Shown here one piece after another: positions 33,467-41,713 of a stretch of 64,000 nucleotides of DNA. This DNA comes from Streptomyces sp. S.PB5 (GTDB lineage Bacteria > Actinomycetota > Actinomycetes > Streptomycetales > Streptomycetaceae): positions 248,001 through 312,000 of the forward strand of contig NZ_JAQMWP010000006.1 of NCBI RefSeq assembly GCF_030403745.1, given 5' to 3'. A model generated the notes under the pieces. It searched no databases, was not told the DNA's origin, and saw nothing but the letters and a program-made list of their open reading frames with translations. The translations under genes and the position numbers were made by a program. Position 1 is the stretch's first letter, and the number at the start of each line of letters is the position of its first letter.

Positions 33467-33564
33467 TTGCTTTCAGGCGGTATCGACGCCCTCACATCGT
33501 GGATACGATGCGTTCGGGTATGGCGCATCCACCCGGCAGCACCTTCAGGGGAGGGGTAGGTGTC

Positions 33565-33822
33565 ATGCGAACGGTGAGCCGCACCGGACTGGTGAGCGCG
33601 GGACTGGGGCTGGGAGCGGTCGGCGGCTTCGTCGGCAGCCTGCTCCGGGAACGGAGCGCTCTGACGGCCGCCCGCGACGCCGCGGGCGAGGGAAGCGAGG
33701 AACAGCCTTCATGGGGCGACGGCTCGTACCGCTCACGCTGGACAACCTTCAGGACATTCCCAAGCGCTGTCGCTCGTGTGTCTTCTGGGAGTTGGACCCA
33801 GTCAGCGGTGAAGCCGCGGTAA
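33565..33822 (+). CDS. Possible small membrane protein overlapping the acetyltransferase gene
   Basis: An 85-residue frame with a strong ribosome site (GGGGAGGGG) before ATG 33565. Its first 30 residues look like a membrane helix (SRTGLVSAGLGLGAVGGFVG). The last 37 codons overlap the next gene in another frame and read like its shadow. Either the N-terminal part is a real short protein that was extended by a lost stop, or the ribosome site serves something else. I do not recognise a family. Confidence 0.3.
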   Translation: MRTVSRTGLVSAGLGLGAVGGFVGSLLRERSALTAARDAAGEGSEEQPSWGDGSYRSRWTTFRTFPSAVARVSSGSWTQSAVKPR

Positions 33823-34328
33823 AAGCCGGCACACCCGCTCTGGAGAAGGAAGCCTGGATCTCCGCCGTACTGTTGGACTGGGGATCGTGCGGCCGTGTCG
33901 TGTACGTCGACGAGGTACCGGTGGGCTTTGTGCTCTACGCTCCTCCGGCCTATGTCCCCCGCTCCACGGCCTTTCCCACGAGCCCTGTCTCGCCCGACGC
34001 CGTGCAGCTGATGACCGCGTTCATCATGCCGGGCTATCAGGGGCAGGGGCTGGGCAGAGTGATGGTCCAGACGGTTGCCAAGGATCTGCTGCGACGGGGC
34101 TTCAAAGCCATCGAGGCATTCGGGGACGCCCGCTGGAAGGAACCGGCCTGTCTCCTTCCCGCAGACCATCTCCTGGCGGTGGGCTTCAAGACGGTCCGCC
34201 CTCACCCCATGCACCCACGCCTGAGGCTGGAGCTGCGGACGACGCTCTCCTGGAAGGAAGACGTGGAGATGGCGCTGGACCGGCTTCTGGGGGCGGTACA
34301 GAAGGAACCAGCGCTGCGGCCGCTCTGA
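33711..34328 (+). CDS. GNAT-family N-acetyltransferase
   Basis: A 205-residue acetyltransferase-fold protein. The acetyl-CoA site is PGYQGQGLGRVMVQTVAKDL near residues 105-125. The N-terminus contains RRLVPLTLDNLQDIPKRCRS and a CVFWELD segment, and the end is LSWKEDVEMALDRLLG. The target is not known. ATG 33711 follows GAGGAACA; the frame opens upstream at 33435 but that includes the terminator after parB. The gene follows parAB in this order in other Streptomyces as I recall, with an unknown role. Confidence 0.87.
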   Translation: MGRRLVPLTLDNLQDIPKRCRSCVFWELDPVSGEAAVKAGTPALEKEAWISAVLLDWGSCGRVVYVDEVPVGFVLYAPPAYVPRSTAFPTSPVSPDAVQLMTAFIMPGYQGQGLGRVMVQTVAKDLLRRGFKAIEAFGDARWKEPACLLPADHLLAVGFKTVRPHPMHPRLRLELRTTLSWKEDVEMALDRLLGAVQKEPALRPL

Positions 34329-34351
34329 CACGGGTTCACGGGTTCACGCAA

Positions 34352-34381
34352 AATGGGCCAGCCCTCCAGGGCTGGCCCATT
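34352..34381. terminator. Terminator between acetyltransferase and trxA genes
   Basis: AATGGGCCAGCCCT at 34352-34365 pairs with 34368-34381; with its innermost pair open, the stem is 13 bp around TCCA. It lies between convergent genes and is two bases from an exact parS site. Confidence 0.85.
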
Positions 34382-34384
34382 CGT

Positions 34385-34398
34385 GTTTCACGTGAAAC
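34385..34398. promoter_or_regulatory. parS site beside a terminator
   Basis: Exact GTTTCACGTGAAAC (with TG and A flanks, 34384-34399) in the gap between the acetyltransferase gene and trxA. A weak copy with two mismatches, GTTTCACGGGGAAC, follows at 34408-34421, ten bases later. Confidence 0.95.
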
Positions 34399-34422
34399 AT
34401 CACTCGGGTTTCACGGGGAACG

Positions 34423-34755
34423 TCACTCGGCGATGAAGTCCTCGAGGTCGCGCACGATCGCGGCCTTCGGCTTGGCGCCCACGATGGTCTTGGCGACCTC
34501 GCCACCCTGGTAGACGTTCAGGGTCGGGATGGACATGACGCCGTACTTGGCGGCCGTACCCGGGTTCTCGTCGATGTTGAGCTTCACGACCTCGATCTTG
34601 TCGCCGTACTCGGCGGCGATCGCCTCGAGGGACGGAGCGATCTGACGGCACGGACCGCACCAGGCGGCCCAGAAGTCCACCAGGACGGGCTTGTCGCTCT
34701 TGAGGACGTCCTGCTCGAAGGAGTCGTCGGTCACGTTCTTCAGGGTGCCGGCCAC
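34423..34755 (-). CDS. trxA: Thioredoxin
   Basis: A 110-residue thioredoxin that reduces protein disulfides. The active site is WCGPC at residues 32-36 in VLVDFWAAWCGPC, and the cis-proline is in the SIPTL motif. It starts at GTG 34755 with AAGGAG before it. It lies 47 bases after trxB and shares its transcript, so its reductant partner is the adjacent thioredoxin reductase. Confidence 0.97.
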   Translation of the reverse strand: MAGTLKNVTDDSFEQDVLKSDKPVLVDFWAAWCGPCRQIAPSLEAIAAEYGDKIEVVKLNIDENPGTAAKYGVMSIPTLNVYQGGEVAKTIVGAKPKAAIVRDLEDFIAE

Positions 34756-34802
34756 GGCGGGCTCCTTAACTGGTTGTGCGGGGTGGGGTGGAAGGGAGGG
34801 GG

Positions 34803-35771
34803 TCAGACAGCGGTCTTCTCGGGCTCGGCCTGCTCCTCGTCGGCGAGAGCCGCGAGGAAGCGCTCGGCGTCGAGGGCGGCGGAACAGCCGGTGCCGGCCG
34901 CGGTAATGGCCTGGCGGTAGGTGTGGTCGACGACGTCACCGGCGCCGAAGACACCCGTCAGGTTGGTCCGCGTGGAGGGGGCTTCCACCTTCAGGTAGCC
35001 CTCCTCGTCCAGCTCCAGCTGGCCCTTGAAGAGTTCGGTGCGCGGGTCGTGGCCGATCGCGATGAACAGGCCGGTCACCGCGAGGTCGGAGAGCTCGCCG
35101 GTCTTGAGGTTGCGCAGCTTCAGCCCGGCCAGCTTCGGGTCGCCCTGGATCTCGGCGACCTCGCTGTCCCACACGAACTTGATCTTCGGGTCGGCGAAGG
35201 CCCGCTCCTGCATCGCCTTGGAGGCGCGCAGGGTGTCCCGGCGATGGACGATCGTGACGGACTTGGCGAAGCGCGAGAGGAAGGTGGCCTCCTCCATGGC
35301 GGTGTCACCGCCACCGATCACGGCGATGTCCTGGTCCTTGAAGAAGAACCCGTCACAGGTGGCACACCAGGAGACGCCACGGCCGGAGAGCGCGTCCTCG
35401 TTCGGCAGACCGAGCTTGCGGTGCTGCGAGCCGGTGGTGACGATGACCGCCTTCGCCTTGTGGACCGTGCCTGCGGTGTCCGTGACGGTCTTGATCTCAC
35501 CGGTCAGGTCGACGCTGACGACGTCGTCCGGGACGAGCTCGGCGCCGAAGCGCTCGGCCTGGGCGCGCATGTTGTCCATGAGCTCGGGGCCCATGATGCC
35601 GTCCTGGAAGCCCGGGAAGTTCTCCACCTCGGTGGTGTTCATCAGCGCACCACCTGCGGTGACGGCGCCCTCGAAGACCAGCGGCTTCAGCGACGCGCGC
35701 GCGGTGTAGAGCGCCGCCGTGTAGCCGGCGGGCCCGGAGCCGATGATGATCACGTTACGGACGTCGCTCAC
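34803..35771 (-). CDS. trxB: Thioredoxin-disulfide reductase
   Basis: A 322-residue flavoenzyme that passes electrons from NADPH to thioredoxin. FAD binding is GSGPAG at residues 11-16; the redox pair is CATC at 136-139; NADPH binding is GGGDTAMEEA; the closing FAD motif is TGVFGAGDVVD. It starts at GTG 35771. A SigR-type promoter lies about 70-100 bases upstream, so the operon should be induced by thiol oxidation, as is established for trxBA of S. coelicolor. Confidence 0.98.
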   Translation of the reverse strand: MSDVRNVIIIGSGPAGYTAALYTARASLKPLVFEGAVTAGGALMNTTEVENFPGFQDGIMGPELMDNMRAQAERFGAELVPDDVVSVDLTGEIKTVTDTAGTVHKAKAVIVTTGSQHRKLGLPNEDALSGRGVSWCATCDGFFFKDQDIAVIGGGDTAMEEATFLSRFAKSVTIVHRRDTLRASKAMQERAFADPKIKFVWDSEVAEIQGDPKLAGLKLRNLKTGELSDLAVTGLFIAIGHDPRTELFKGQLELDEEGYLKVEAPSTRTNLTGVFGAGDVVDHTYRQAITAAGTGCSAALDAERFLAALADEEQAEPEKTAV

Positions 35772-35841
35772 GGCTTGGTTCCTCGTCTCTGGACTGCGTC
35801 AGTACGGCCGGTGGAGCCCTCTCGGAACTCTCACCCCACCC

Positions 35842-35868
35842 AACGGATCCTAAGGGGCGCGCATTCCC
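35842..35868 (-). promoter_or_regulatory. SigR-dependent promoter of trxBA
   Basis: On the minus strand GGGAAT (complement of 35863-35868) is followed after exactly 18 bases by GTT (35842-35844). This matches the SigR consensus GGAAT-N18-GTT. It stands in the short gap between the anti-sigma gene stop and trxB. Confidence 0.85.
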
Positions 35869-35932
35869 GGTGTGTCCGGGCACACGGAGAGGCGCCCCCG
35901 TACGGGATACCACGCTGGAAGAAGACGAAGCG

Positions 35933-36796
35933 TCAGCCTGTGGACCGCGCGTAGGAGTGGGTCAGCAGAACCTTCGCCGAGACCGACGAGTCCTTCTTGC
36001 AGGCGGCGTCGACCACGTAGGCGTCGACCCGACTGGTGTTCTTCTCGTCGAGCATCACCACGAGGTAGGCGGACGCTCCGTTGTAGGTGCCTTCCTTGGC
36101 GGCCAGCGCGTCGTCGTCTCGGCCGATGCCTTGGAGGACGCAGGCGGGTACATCAGGAAGGGGCTCGTTGAAGACCTTGTTCTCGGGGGCGGTGTTCGTA
36201 CCGAAGCTGTGCACGGGGCGGCGGGAAGTCTTCGCCATGAGGTCCGAGACCTGAGTCTCCACCGGCTTGCCGGAGAACGTGCCGGCCTGTGTGGTCGGGT
36301 CGGACGGCTTGCCGTCATTGAGAGAGGACAGCAGCACCGAGCCGAGTCCCAGGGCGGCAACGGTGAAGACCGTGCCAAGGATGGCGATCCTGCGGCGTCC
36401 GCCACGCGTGCGTCCCTTGCGCCCGGGACCGGTGGTGGAGGTACGGGCGTGCCCTGCGGGGCGATCCGCTGATACCGATGTTTCACGTGAAACATGCGCG
36501 CTGTCGACGAGCTCAGGTGAGTCCGAGGCGCCGGGGGCGGTGGCGCTCAGCAGAGCCTCCGCGGCGAGAGCGGCGTCGATACGGCCCGCGACATCGGCGG
36601 GCATGCGGGGCGGGCCCGGCAACGAGCCCAGCAGACCCCGGATCTCCTCCAGGGATGCGTGGACATCCGCACAGAGCTCGCACTCATCCAGATGCTGTCG
36701 TACATCCGAGATCCGGGTCGGGGGGAGCAGGCCCTCGGTGAGGTCGGAGAGCTCCGCGACATCCGGGTGCCCGGTCGTGTCTGTCGTGGATGTCAC
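35933..36796 (-). CDS. Zinc-binding anti-sigma factor for SigM, membrane protein
   Basis: A 287-residue predicted anti-sigma factor. The zinc motif reads HLDECELC, giving His35, Cys39 and Cys42. A basic run (GRKGRTRGGRRR) precedes one membrane helix near residues 135-158, and about 125 residues lie outside, ending HSYARSTG. It starts at GTG 36796, overlapping the sigM stop by four bases, which implies coupled synthesis and partnership. Its own redox state could control release of SigM, by analogy with ZAS proteins. An exact parS is embedded in its coding sequence. Confidence 0.87.
   Translation of the reverse strand: MTSTTDTTGHPDVAELSDLTEGLLPPTRISDVRQHLDECELCADVHASLEEIRGLLGSLPGPPRMPADVAGRIDAALAAEALLSATAPGASDSPELVDSAHVSRETSVSADRPAGHARTSTTGPGRKGRTRGGRRRIAILGTVFTVAALGLGSVLLSSLNDGKPSDPTTQAGTFSGKPVETQVSDLMAKTSRRPVHSFGTNTAPENKVFNEPLPDVPACVLQGIGRDDDALAAKEGTYNGASAYLVVMLDEKNTSRVDAYVVDAACKKDSSVSAKVLLTHSYARSTG
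36480..36493. promoter_or_regulatory. parS site inside the anti-sigma gene
   Basis: Exact GTTTCACGTGAAAC (full 16-mer 36479-36494) in the coding region between the zinc motif and the membrane helix, read as His-Val-Ser-Arg-Glu-Thr. It falls in a non-conserved linker. Confidence 0.95.
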
Positions 36797-37518
36797 GTTC
36801 GCCCACCTCCGCCCTTCACAGCAGCTGAATCGCCTGGATCTGTCTCGCGGGGACCTGTGGCAGGAGGCCCCGCTGCGGGTGGGACGGATGTCTCCTGCAC
36901 CTGGTTCCGTCCTCCGCCTCGCTCTCTGCCGCCACCGGTGTTTTCCGGCCGCAGATGAGTGAGGAGGGGAAGGAGTCTGGCTCTGCCGCGAGCGCAGCGG
37001 CTCTTGACCGTGCCGGTCGGCACGTCGAGCATGCGGGCGGCTTCGGCTACCGGGTAGCCCTGCATATCCACCAGAACGAGGGCGGCCCGCTGATCCGGCG
37101 GGAGCGTGCCGAGAGCTTCCAGGAGTTGGCGGTGCAGATCATTGCGCTCCGCCGGTGCCGAGGCTTCCTCGTGCGGCTCCAGGAGCTGCTCCAGGCGCTC
37201 GGTGTCGTCGACCGGGGACGTCTTGCGGGAGGCCGCCTTGCGGGCTCGGTCGAGACAGGCGTTCACCGTGATCCGGTGCAGCCACGTCGTGACGGCCGAC
37301 TGACCCCGGAAGGTGTGTGCGGCCCTGTAGGCGGAGACAAGGGCGTCCTGGACCGCGTCAGCGGCCTCCTCGCGGTCTCCGAGCGTCCGCAGGGCCACGG
37401 CCCACAACCGGTCCCGGTGCCGCCGCACGAGCTCACCGAAGGCGTCCGGGTCGCCCTCCACATGACGGGCGAGGAGGTCCTGATCGCTTGCGTCGCCATA
37501 TGCGGTGCCATCTGCCAT
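36793..37518 (-). CDS. sigM: ECF RNA polymerase sigma factor SigM
   Basis: A 241-residue sigma-70-family ECF factor. Region 2 contains AFGELVRRHRDRLWAVALRT and AADAVQDALVSAYRAAHTFRG; region 4 contains LPPDQRAALVLVDMQGYPVAEAARML with the HTH-like PTGTVKSRCARGRARL. The last 60 residues are a Gly/Pro-rich tail not typical of ECF factors. ATG 37518 has GGAGGGGG before it; the frame extends upstream to 37644, into the preceding gene. The name follows the conserved Streptomyces position beside its anti-sigma factor and trxBA. Confidence 0.9.
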   Translation of the reverse strand: MADGTAYGDASDQDLLARHVEGDPDAFGELVRRHRDRLWAVALRTLGDREEAADAVQDALVSAYRAAHTFRGQSAVTTWLHRITVNACLDRARKAASRKTSPVDDTERLEQLLEPHEEASAPAERNDLHRQLLEALGTLPPDQRAALVLVDMQGYPVAEAARMLDVPTGTVKSRCARGRARLLPLLTHLRPENTGGGRERGGGRNQVQETSVPPAAGPPATGPRETDPGDSAAVKGGGGRT

Positions 37519-37547
37519 CGGACCCCCTCCCCTGGGATGCGGTGTGG

Positions 37548-39272
37548 TCAGCCCTTGCCCTTGAACGTCACGTCGGTGATCGCCTGCTTGTATCCGGAGC
37601 TGCTGTAGCCGTCGGACGGCGCGTTCGGCACGGCCGTGATCCACAGCAGTACGTACTGCGCCTTGACGGACTTCGACGCCTTCACCGTAAGAGATCTGCC
37701 GTCGGTCGTGGCGGTTCCGATCTCCGTCATCCCCTCGACCCCGGTCGAGGGCGAGAGGGAGTCCGTGGCGTAGAGCTTCACAGTCGTGTGGTCACCGTCG
37801 TACCGGAGCCCTATCGACGCGTTCGAGATCTCCTGCGACGAGCCGAGGTCGTAGACGATGCCTACGCCCGGCTTGTAGGGAGCGAGCGTCGGCCCCTCGT
37901 TGTAGCGCTTGGTACGCCAGTACGTGGAGCTCTTGCCGTCGTAGGTCAGCCCGACGTCGCCGGGAGCCTGGGCGTCGCCGCTCGCTACGTACTCCTGGGC
38001 GCCTTTGATGGTGAGCGACTTGACCGGCTCGGTCTTGCCGCCGCCCTTGTCGTTGCCGTCCGTCGTCTGCGTCTGGTTGGTGTCGTCGGACTTGTTGCCC
38101 TGTTCCATGAGGGCGTCCGCGAGCTGCCAGCTGCCGAGTCCCAGGGCGGCGATGAGAAGCGCCGACACGGCCCACTTGAGGGCCCTCCCGGTGCGGCTCT
38201 GCAGCGGGGGCGGAGGCGTTGGCAGAACCTGAGTGGAGCCCGGGTGCGGCGCCGGGCGGCCGTACGTGCCCTGCTGGTACGTCGTGCGTTGGTACTCCGG
38301 CGGCGCGGTGAACGCCGGCTCCGGCGGGCGGATGCGGGGCATCTCGCCGATCGCCTTCACCAGCTCCTCGGGCGTGGTGCACGCCGACTCGTGGCGGGAG
38401 GCGGTCGCGCCGTCGTTGACGAGCGCGCGCATCGACAGCTCGGACAGCCCGCGGTGGACACCGGCACGGACCTGGTCAGGGGCGATGAGGCCGACGTCCT
38501 TGGGCAGCCCGGACAGGCCGTACGCGTCGTCCTCGTACGGCCAGCGCTGGGTGAGCCCCGCGTACAGCAGGGCGCCGATGGCCTCCGTGTCGGTGCGCTG
38601 CGGGGTGTCGGAGGTGATGCCGCGCAGCGCGGCGTTCACGGCGAGGCCGCGGATGCGCCACTGTCCGCTGGAGGTGCGCAGTACCGCGTTGGGGTTGAGG
38701 CGCAGATGGGCGAGGCCCTCGCGGTGGGCGGCAGCCATGGCGGAGGAGATCTGGCTGACCATCTGGTAGGCGTCGTGCGGCTCCAGCGGCCCGGGGACCA
38801 GAAGTGTCGTCAGTTCGGTGGCGTCGGGCAGCCATTCGTGGACGACGTAGACGAGGTCGTTCTCTTCGACGGCGTCGAGGACCTGGACGAAGCGCGGGTC
38901 ACCGAGCAGCGCCGACGAACGGGCGGCCGCCAGCACGGAACGCGCCCGCGCATGGTCCGCGGGCAGGATGTGGACGCCGACGGCACGGCGGAGTTTCTCG
39001 TCGACCGCACGCCAGCTGCTGAATCCGTCCAGACGGGTGACGCACTCCTCGAGCCGGTAGCGTCTGGCGAGCTTGTGGCCGCTGTGCAGCTCGGGCGGTG
39101 AGGCCTTCTCGGGACTCTCGGTCCCGCCACTCCCCTGTGCCTCGTTGTCGTCCGTTTCCCGCTCCCGATTCTTGGCCACCCCGTCGGCCGTGGACTGGTC
39201 CGCCTGCGCGGTCAGCGGCTCGTCGCCGCTGTTGTCTGCCACGTCGACGGCAGCCGTGCTCCGTTCCGCCAC
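37548..39272 (-). CDS. Membrane pseudokinase with external F5/8-like domain, MurJ-associated
   Basis: A 574-residue protein with a kinase-fold domain that has lost its catalytic residues: the HRD site reads AHLRLNPNAV and the DFG site reads RGLAVN, so it should not phosphorylate. Residues 1-70 are charged and disordered. After a Pro-rich linker comes one membrane helix (ALKWAVSALLIAALGLGSWQL), then an external domain with YDGKSSTYWRTKRYN and VGIVYDLGSSQEISNASIGL, resembling a discoidin-type module. In mycobacteria the same parts are fused to MurJ; here they are separate, directly after murJ. GTG 39272 follows AGGAAC. It may regulate lipid II flipping through FHA-protein binding. Confidence 0.85.
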   Translation of the reverse strand: MAERSTAAVDVADNSGDEPLTAQADQSTADGVAKNRERETDDNEAQGSGGTESPEKASPPELHSGHKLARRYRLEECVTRLDGFSSWRAVDEKLRRAVGVHILPADHARARSVLAAARSSALLGDPRFVQVLDAVEENDLVYVVHEWLPDATELTTLLVPGPLEPHDAYQMVSQISSAMAAAHREGLAHLRLNPNAVLRTSSGQWRIRGLAVNAALRGITSDTPQRTDTEAIGALLYAGLTQRWPYEDDAYGLSGLPKDVGLIAPDQVRAGVHRGLSELSMRALVNDGATASRHESACTTPEELVKAIGEMPRIRPPEPAFTAPPEYQRTTYQQGTYGRPAPHPGSTQVLPTPPPPLQSRTGRALKWAVSALLIAALGLGSWQLADALMEQGNKSDDTNQTQTTDGNDKGGGKTEPVKSLTIKGAQEYVASGDAQAPGDVGLTYDGKSSTYWRTKRYNEGPTLAPYKPGVGIVYDLGSSQEISNASIGLRYDGDHTTVKLYATDSLSPSTGVEGMTEIGTATTDGRSLTVKASKSVKAQYVLLWITAVPNAPSDGYSSSGYKQAITDVTFKGKG

Positions 39273-39410
39273 CGTCGTTCCTGCCTCCCCATTCGTTGCG
39301 CGCCGACCGACATCCGTGCGCGCCGTCCGACGCCGAAACCAATTGTGCCCACAGTCCGCCGCTATGCACGACACACGGTGGCGGGCGATGGTTGTGCGCG
39401 TACCCCCGTA

Positions 39411-41666
39411 TCAGCGCCCCAGCCGTCCGCGCACCATGCCGACCAGGGAGTTCAGCTCCTCGATGCGCATCTTGCGGGCGGCCACGAAGAAGATCCCGAG
39501 CAGCACCGCGCCACCGACGATCAGGGCGGCGAAGGAGCCGATGACGCCCTGGCCGAGCGTGTGCCCGATGCCATAGCAGGCCGCACCACTGAGGATCGCC
39601 GCCGGCACCGAGGCGATGCACAGTCTTGCGTACGTCCGCATGACGCGCGCGCCGTCCAGGTCGCCGCCGAGACGCTTGCGCAGACGGCGCCAGGCGACGC
39701 CGACGCCGACGGCGTATGCGAGGCCGTACGAGGCGGCCATCCCGACCACGGCCCAGCGGGCCGGAATCACGAAGTAGCAGATGGCGGAGGCGGCGGCGTT
39801 CACGGCGGCCACGATGACCGTGTTGTAGAAGGGCGTCCGAGTGTCCTCGTAGGCGTAGAAAGCACGAAGGACGACGTACTGCACGGAGTAGGGAATCAGG
39901 CCGAGGCCGAAGGCCATCAGCATGAAGCCCATGTTCGTGGCCTGGTTGGCGCCAGAGGAACCGAAGATCAGGGTGCACATCGGGATGCCGAGGGAGACGA
40001 ACCCGAAGGCGATGGGCACGATCGCGACGGCGGTGGTACGCAGGCCCTGAGAGATGTCGTCGCGGACAGCGCCGCCGTCGTCCTCAGCCGCCGAGCGGGA
40101 GATACGTGGCAGCAGGGCGGCCATGAGAGAGACCGTGATGATGGCCTGCGGGAGGCCCCAGATCAGCTGGGCGTTGGCATAAGCGGCAAAGCCGGTTCCC
40201 TCGACGCCGGAGTCGAAGCCAGCCGCGGTGGACAGCTGGGTGACGACGAGCGCGCCTGCCTGGTTGGCGAGGACGAACAGGATCGTCCACTTGGCGAGCA
40301 TCGCGGCCTTGCCCAGGCCGTGGCCCTTCCAGTCGAAGCGGAGCCGCAGCCGGAATCCGGTCTCACGCAGGTAGGGGATCATCGCCAGGGACTGGACGAC
40401 GAGGCCGAGGAGAACACCGATGCCGAGGAGCCGCTGGCCCTCCGGCGGGATGTTCGTGACCTCCATGCCTGAGCGCTCCGAGGTGCCGTACACCCACAGG
40501 AACATCCCCAGCGTCACGATGATGACGATGTTGTTGAGGACCGGCGTCCACATCATCGCGCCGAATCGGCCGCGAGCGTTCAGGATCTGGCCCATCACCA
40601 CGTGGACGCCCATGAAGAAGATCGAGGGCAGGAAGTAGCGGGTGAAGGTGACCGCCACTTCGTTGGCGGCCGGGTCGTTGGCGACCTTGGCCGACAAGGC
40701 ATTGACGAGAAGTGGCGCGGCGAACATCGCGAGTGCGGTGAGCGCGGCCAGGGCCACCATGACCAGTGTCAGCAGCCGGTTGGCGTAGGCCTCGCCACCG
40801 TCCTCGTCGTCCTTCATGGCACGCACCAGCTGCGGCACGAAGACGGAGTTGAGCCCGCCGCCGACGGTCAGGATGTAGATCATGGTCGGCAGTTGGTAGG
40901 CGACCTGGAAGGAGTCACCGAGGAGGCCGAGGCCCAGCGCCGAGACGATCATCGCGGACCGGATGAATCCGGTGAGCCGCGACACCATCGTCCCCGCCGC
41001 CATCACCGCGCTCGACTTCAGCAAACCCGAAGCCTTCCCGGACTTCTTCGCCGCCGGAGCCGGTGTGGGCGTAGGCGGTACGGGGGCGGTGCCCAGGTTC
41101 ATCGTCTTGTCCGCGGAAGGCGGCATGGGGGGAACCGCGCCCGGAACCGGGGCCGGGGACGGGCCCGGCACCGACGGGGGCTGGTACGGCGGCTGGCTGC
41201 CGCCCTGCTGCTGGTCGCGGAAGAGGTGGGCGAAGGCGTCCGGCTCGTGGCGCTCCTCGGCGGAGTGCGTGACGAGGTCGTCGACGCCCACGAACTGGGT
41301 GGTGCGGGGGTTGTCGCCGTACGGCAGGTACTGGCTGGGGCCCTCCGGCTCCGGGGCCGGGGTCTGCGCCCAGACGTGCGGGTCCGGGGCGTAGGGGGAC
41401 TGCTGCGGCTGCGCGTACAGCGGCTGCTGCGGCTGGTACGTACCGGGCGGCGGCGGGGGATGCGCGGCGCGGTCGTAGAGCGCCTCGGCGACCGGGTCCT
41501 GGGCGGAGAGGTCCTGTGCCCGGTAGGGGTCCTGGTCGTAGGCGTCCTGGAGGTACATGTCCGCGGGAGGCTGCGGCGGTACCTGGCCGTGCTCGGGCGG
41601 CGGGCCCTCGGGGTGGCCCGAGCTGCCCGCGGCCTGGCCGCGGTCACCGTCGTACGGCGCGTTCAT
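39411..41666 (-). CDS. murJ: Lipid II flippase MurJ (MviN family)
   Basis: A 751-residue polytopic protein that flips the peptidoglycan precursor lipid II across the membrane. Residues 1-215 form a cytoplasmic Pro/Gln/Tyr-rich tail absent from most MurJ. The membrane core begins with the family signature SRLTGFIRSAMIVSALGLG and GDSFQVAYQLPTMIY, and about 14 helices follow. It starts at ATG 41666 and lies 47 bases after the upstream DUF6049 gene on the same strand. The long tail could be a site for kinase or FHA-mediated control. Confidence 0.95.
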   Translation of the reverse strand: MNAPYDGDRGQAAGSSGHPEGPPPEHGQVPPQPPADMYLQDAYDQDPYRAQDLSAQDPVAEALYDRAAHPPPPPGTYQPQQPLYAQPQQSPYAPDPHVWAQTPAPEPEGPSQYLPYGDNPRTTQFVGVDDLVTHSAEERHEPDAFAHLFRDQQQGGSQPPYQPPSVPGPSPAPVPGAVPPMPPSADKTMNLGTAPVPPTPTPAPAAKKSGKASGLLKSSAVMAAGTMVSRLTGFIRSAMIVSALGLGLLGDSFQVAYQLPTMIYILTVGGGLNSVFVPQLVRAMKDDEDGGEAYANRLLTLVMVALAALTALAMFAAPLLVNALSAKVANDPAANEVAVTFTRYFLPSIFFMGVHVVMGQILNARGRFGAMMWTPVLNNIVIIVTLGMFLWVYGTSERSGMEVTNIPPEGQRLLGIGVLLGLVVQSLAMIPYLRETGFRLRLRFDWKGHGLGKAAMLAKWTILFVLANQAGALVVTQLSTAAGFDSGVEGTGFAAYANAQLIWGLPQAIITVSLMAALLPRISRSAAEDDGGAVRDDISQGLRTTAVAIVPIAFGFVSLGIPMCTLIFGSSGANQATNMGFMLMAFGLGLIPYSVQYVVLRAFYAYEDTRTPFYNTVIVAAVNAAASAICYFVIPARWAVVGMAASYGLAYAVGVGVAWRRLRKRLGGDLDGARVMRTYARLCIASVPAAILSGAACYGIGHTLGQGVIGSFAALIVGGAVLLGIFFVAARKMRIEELNSLVGMVRGRLGR

Positions 41667-41713
41667 GGTTACCCCACCTCATCGTCCCGGGCCCACCGGC
41701 GGCCACGACATCC

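Noticed and set aside
34408..34421. GTTTCACGGGGAAC as an additional parS
   Set aside because: Two mismatches, including the central CACGTG; probably a decayed copy beside the exact site at 34385.
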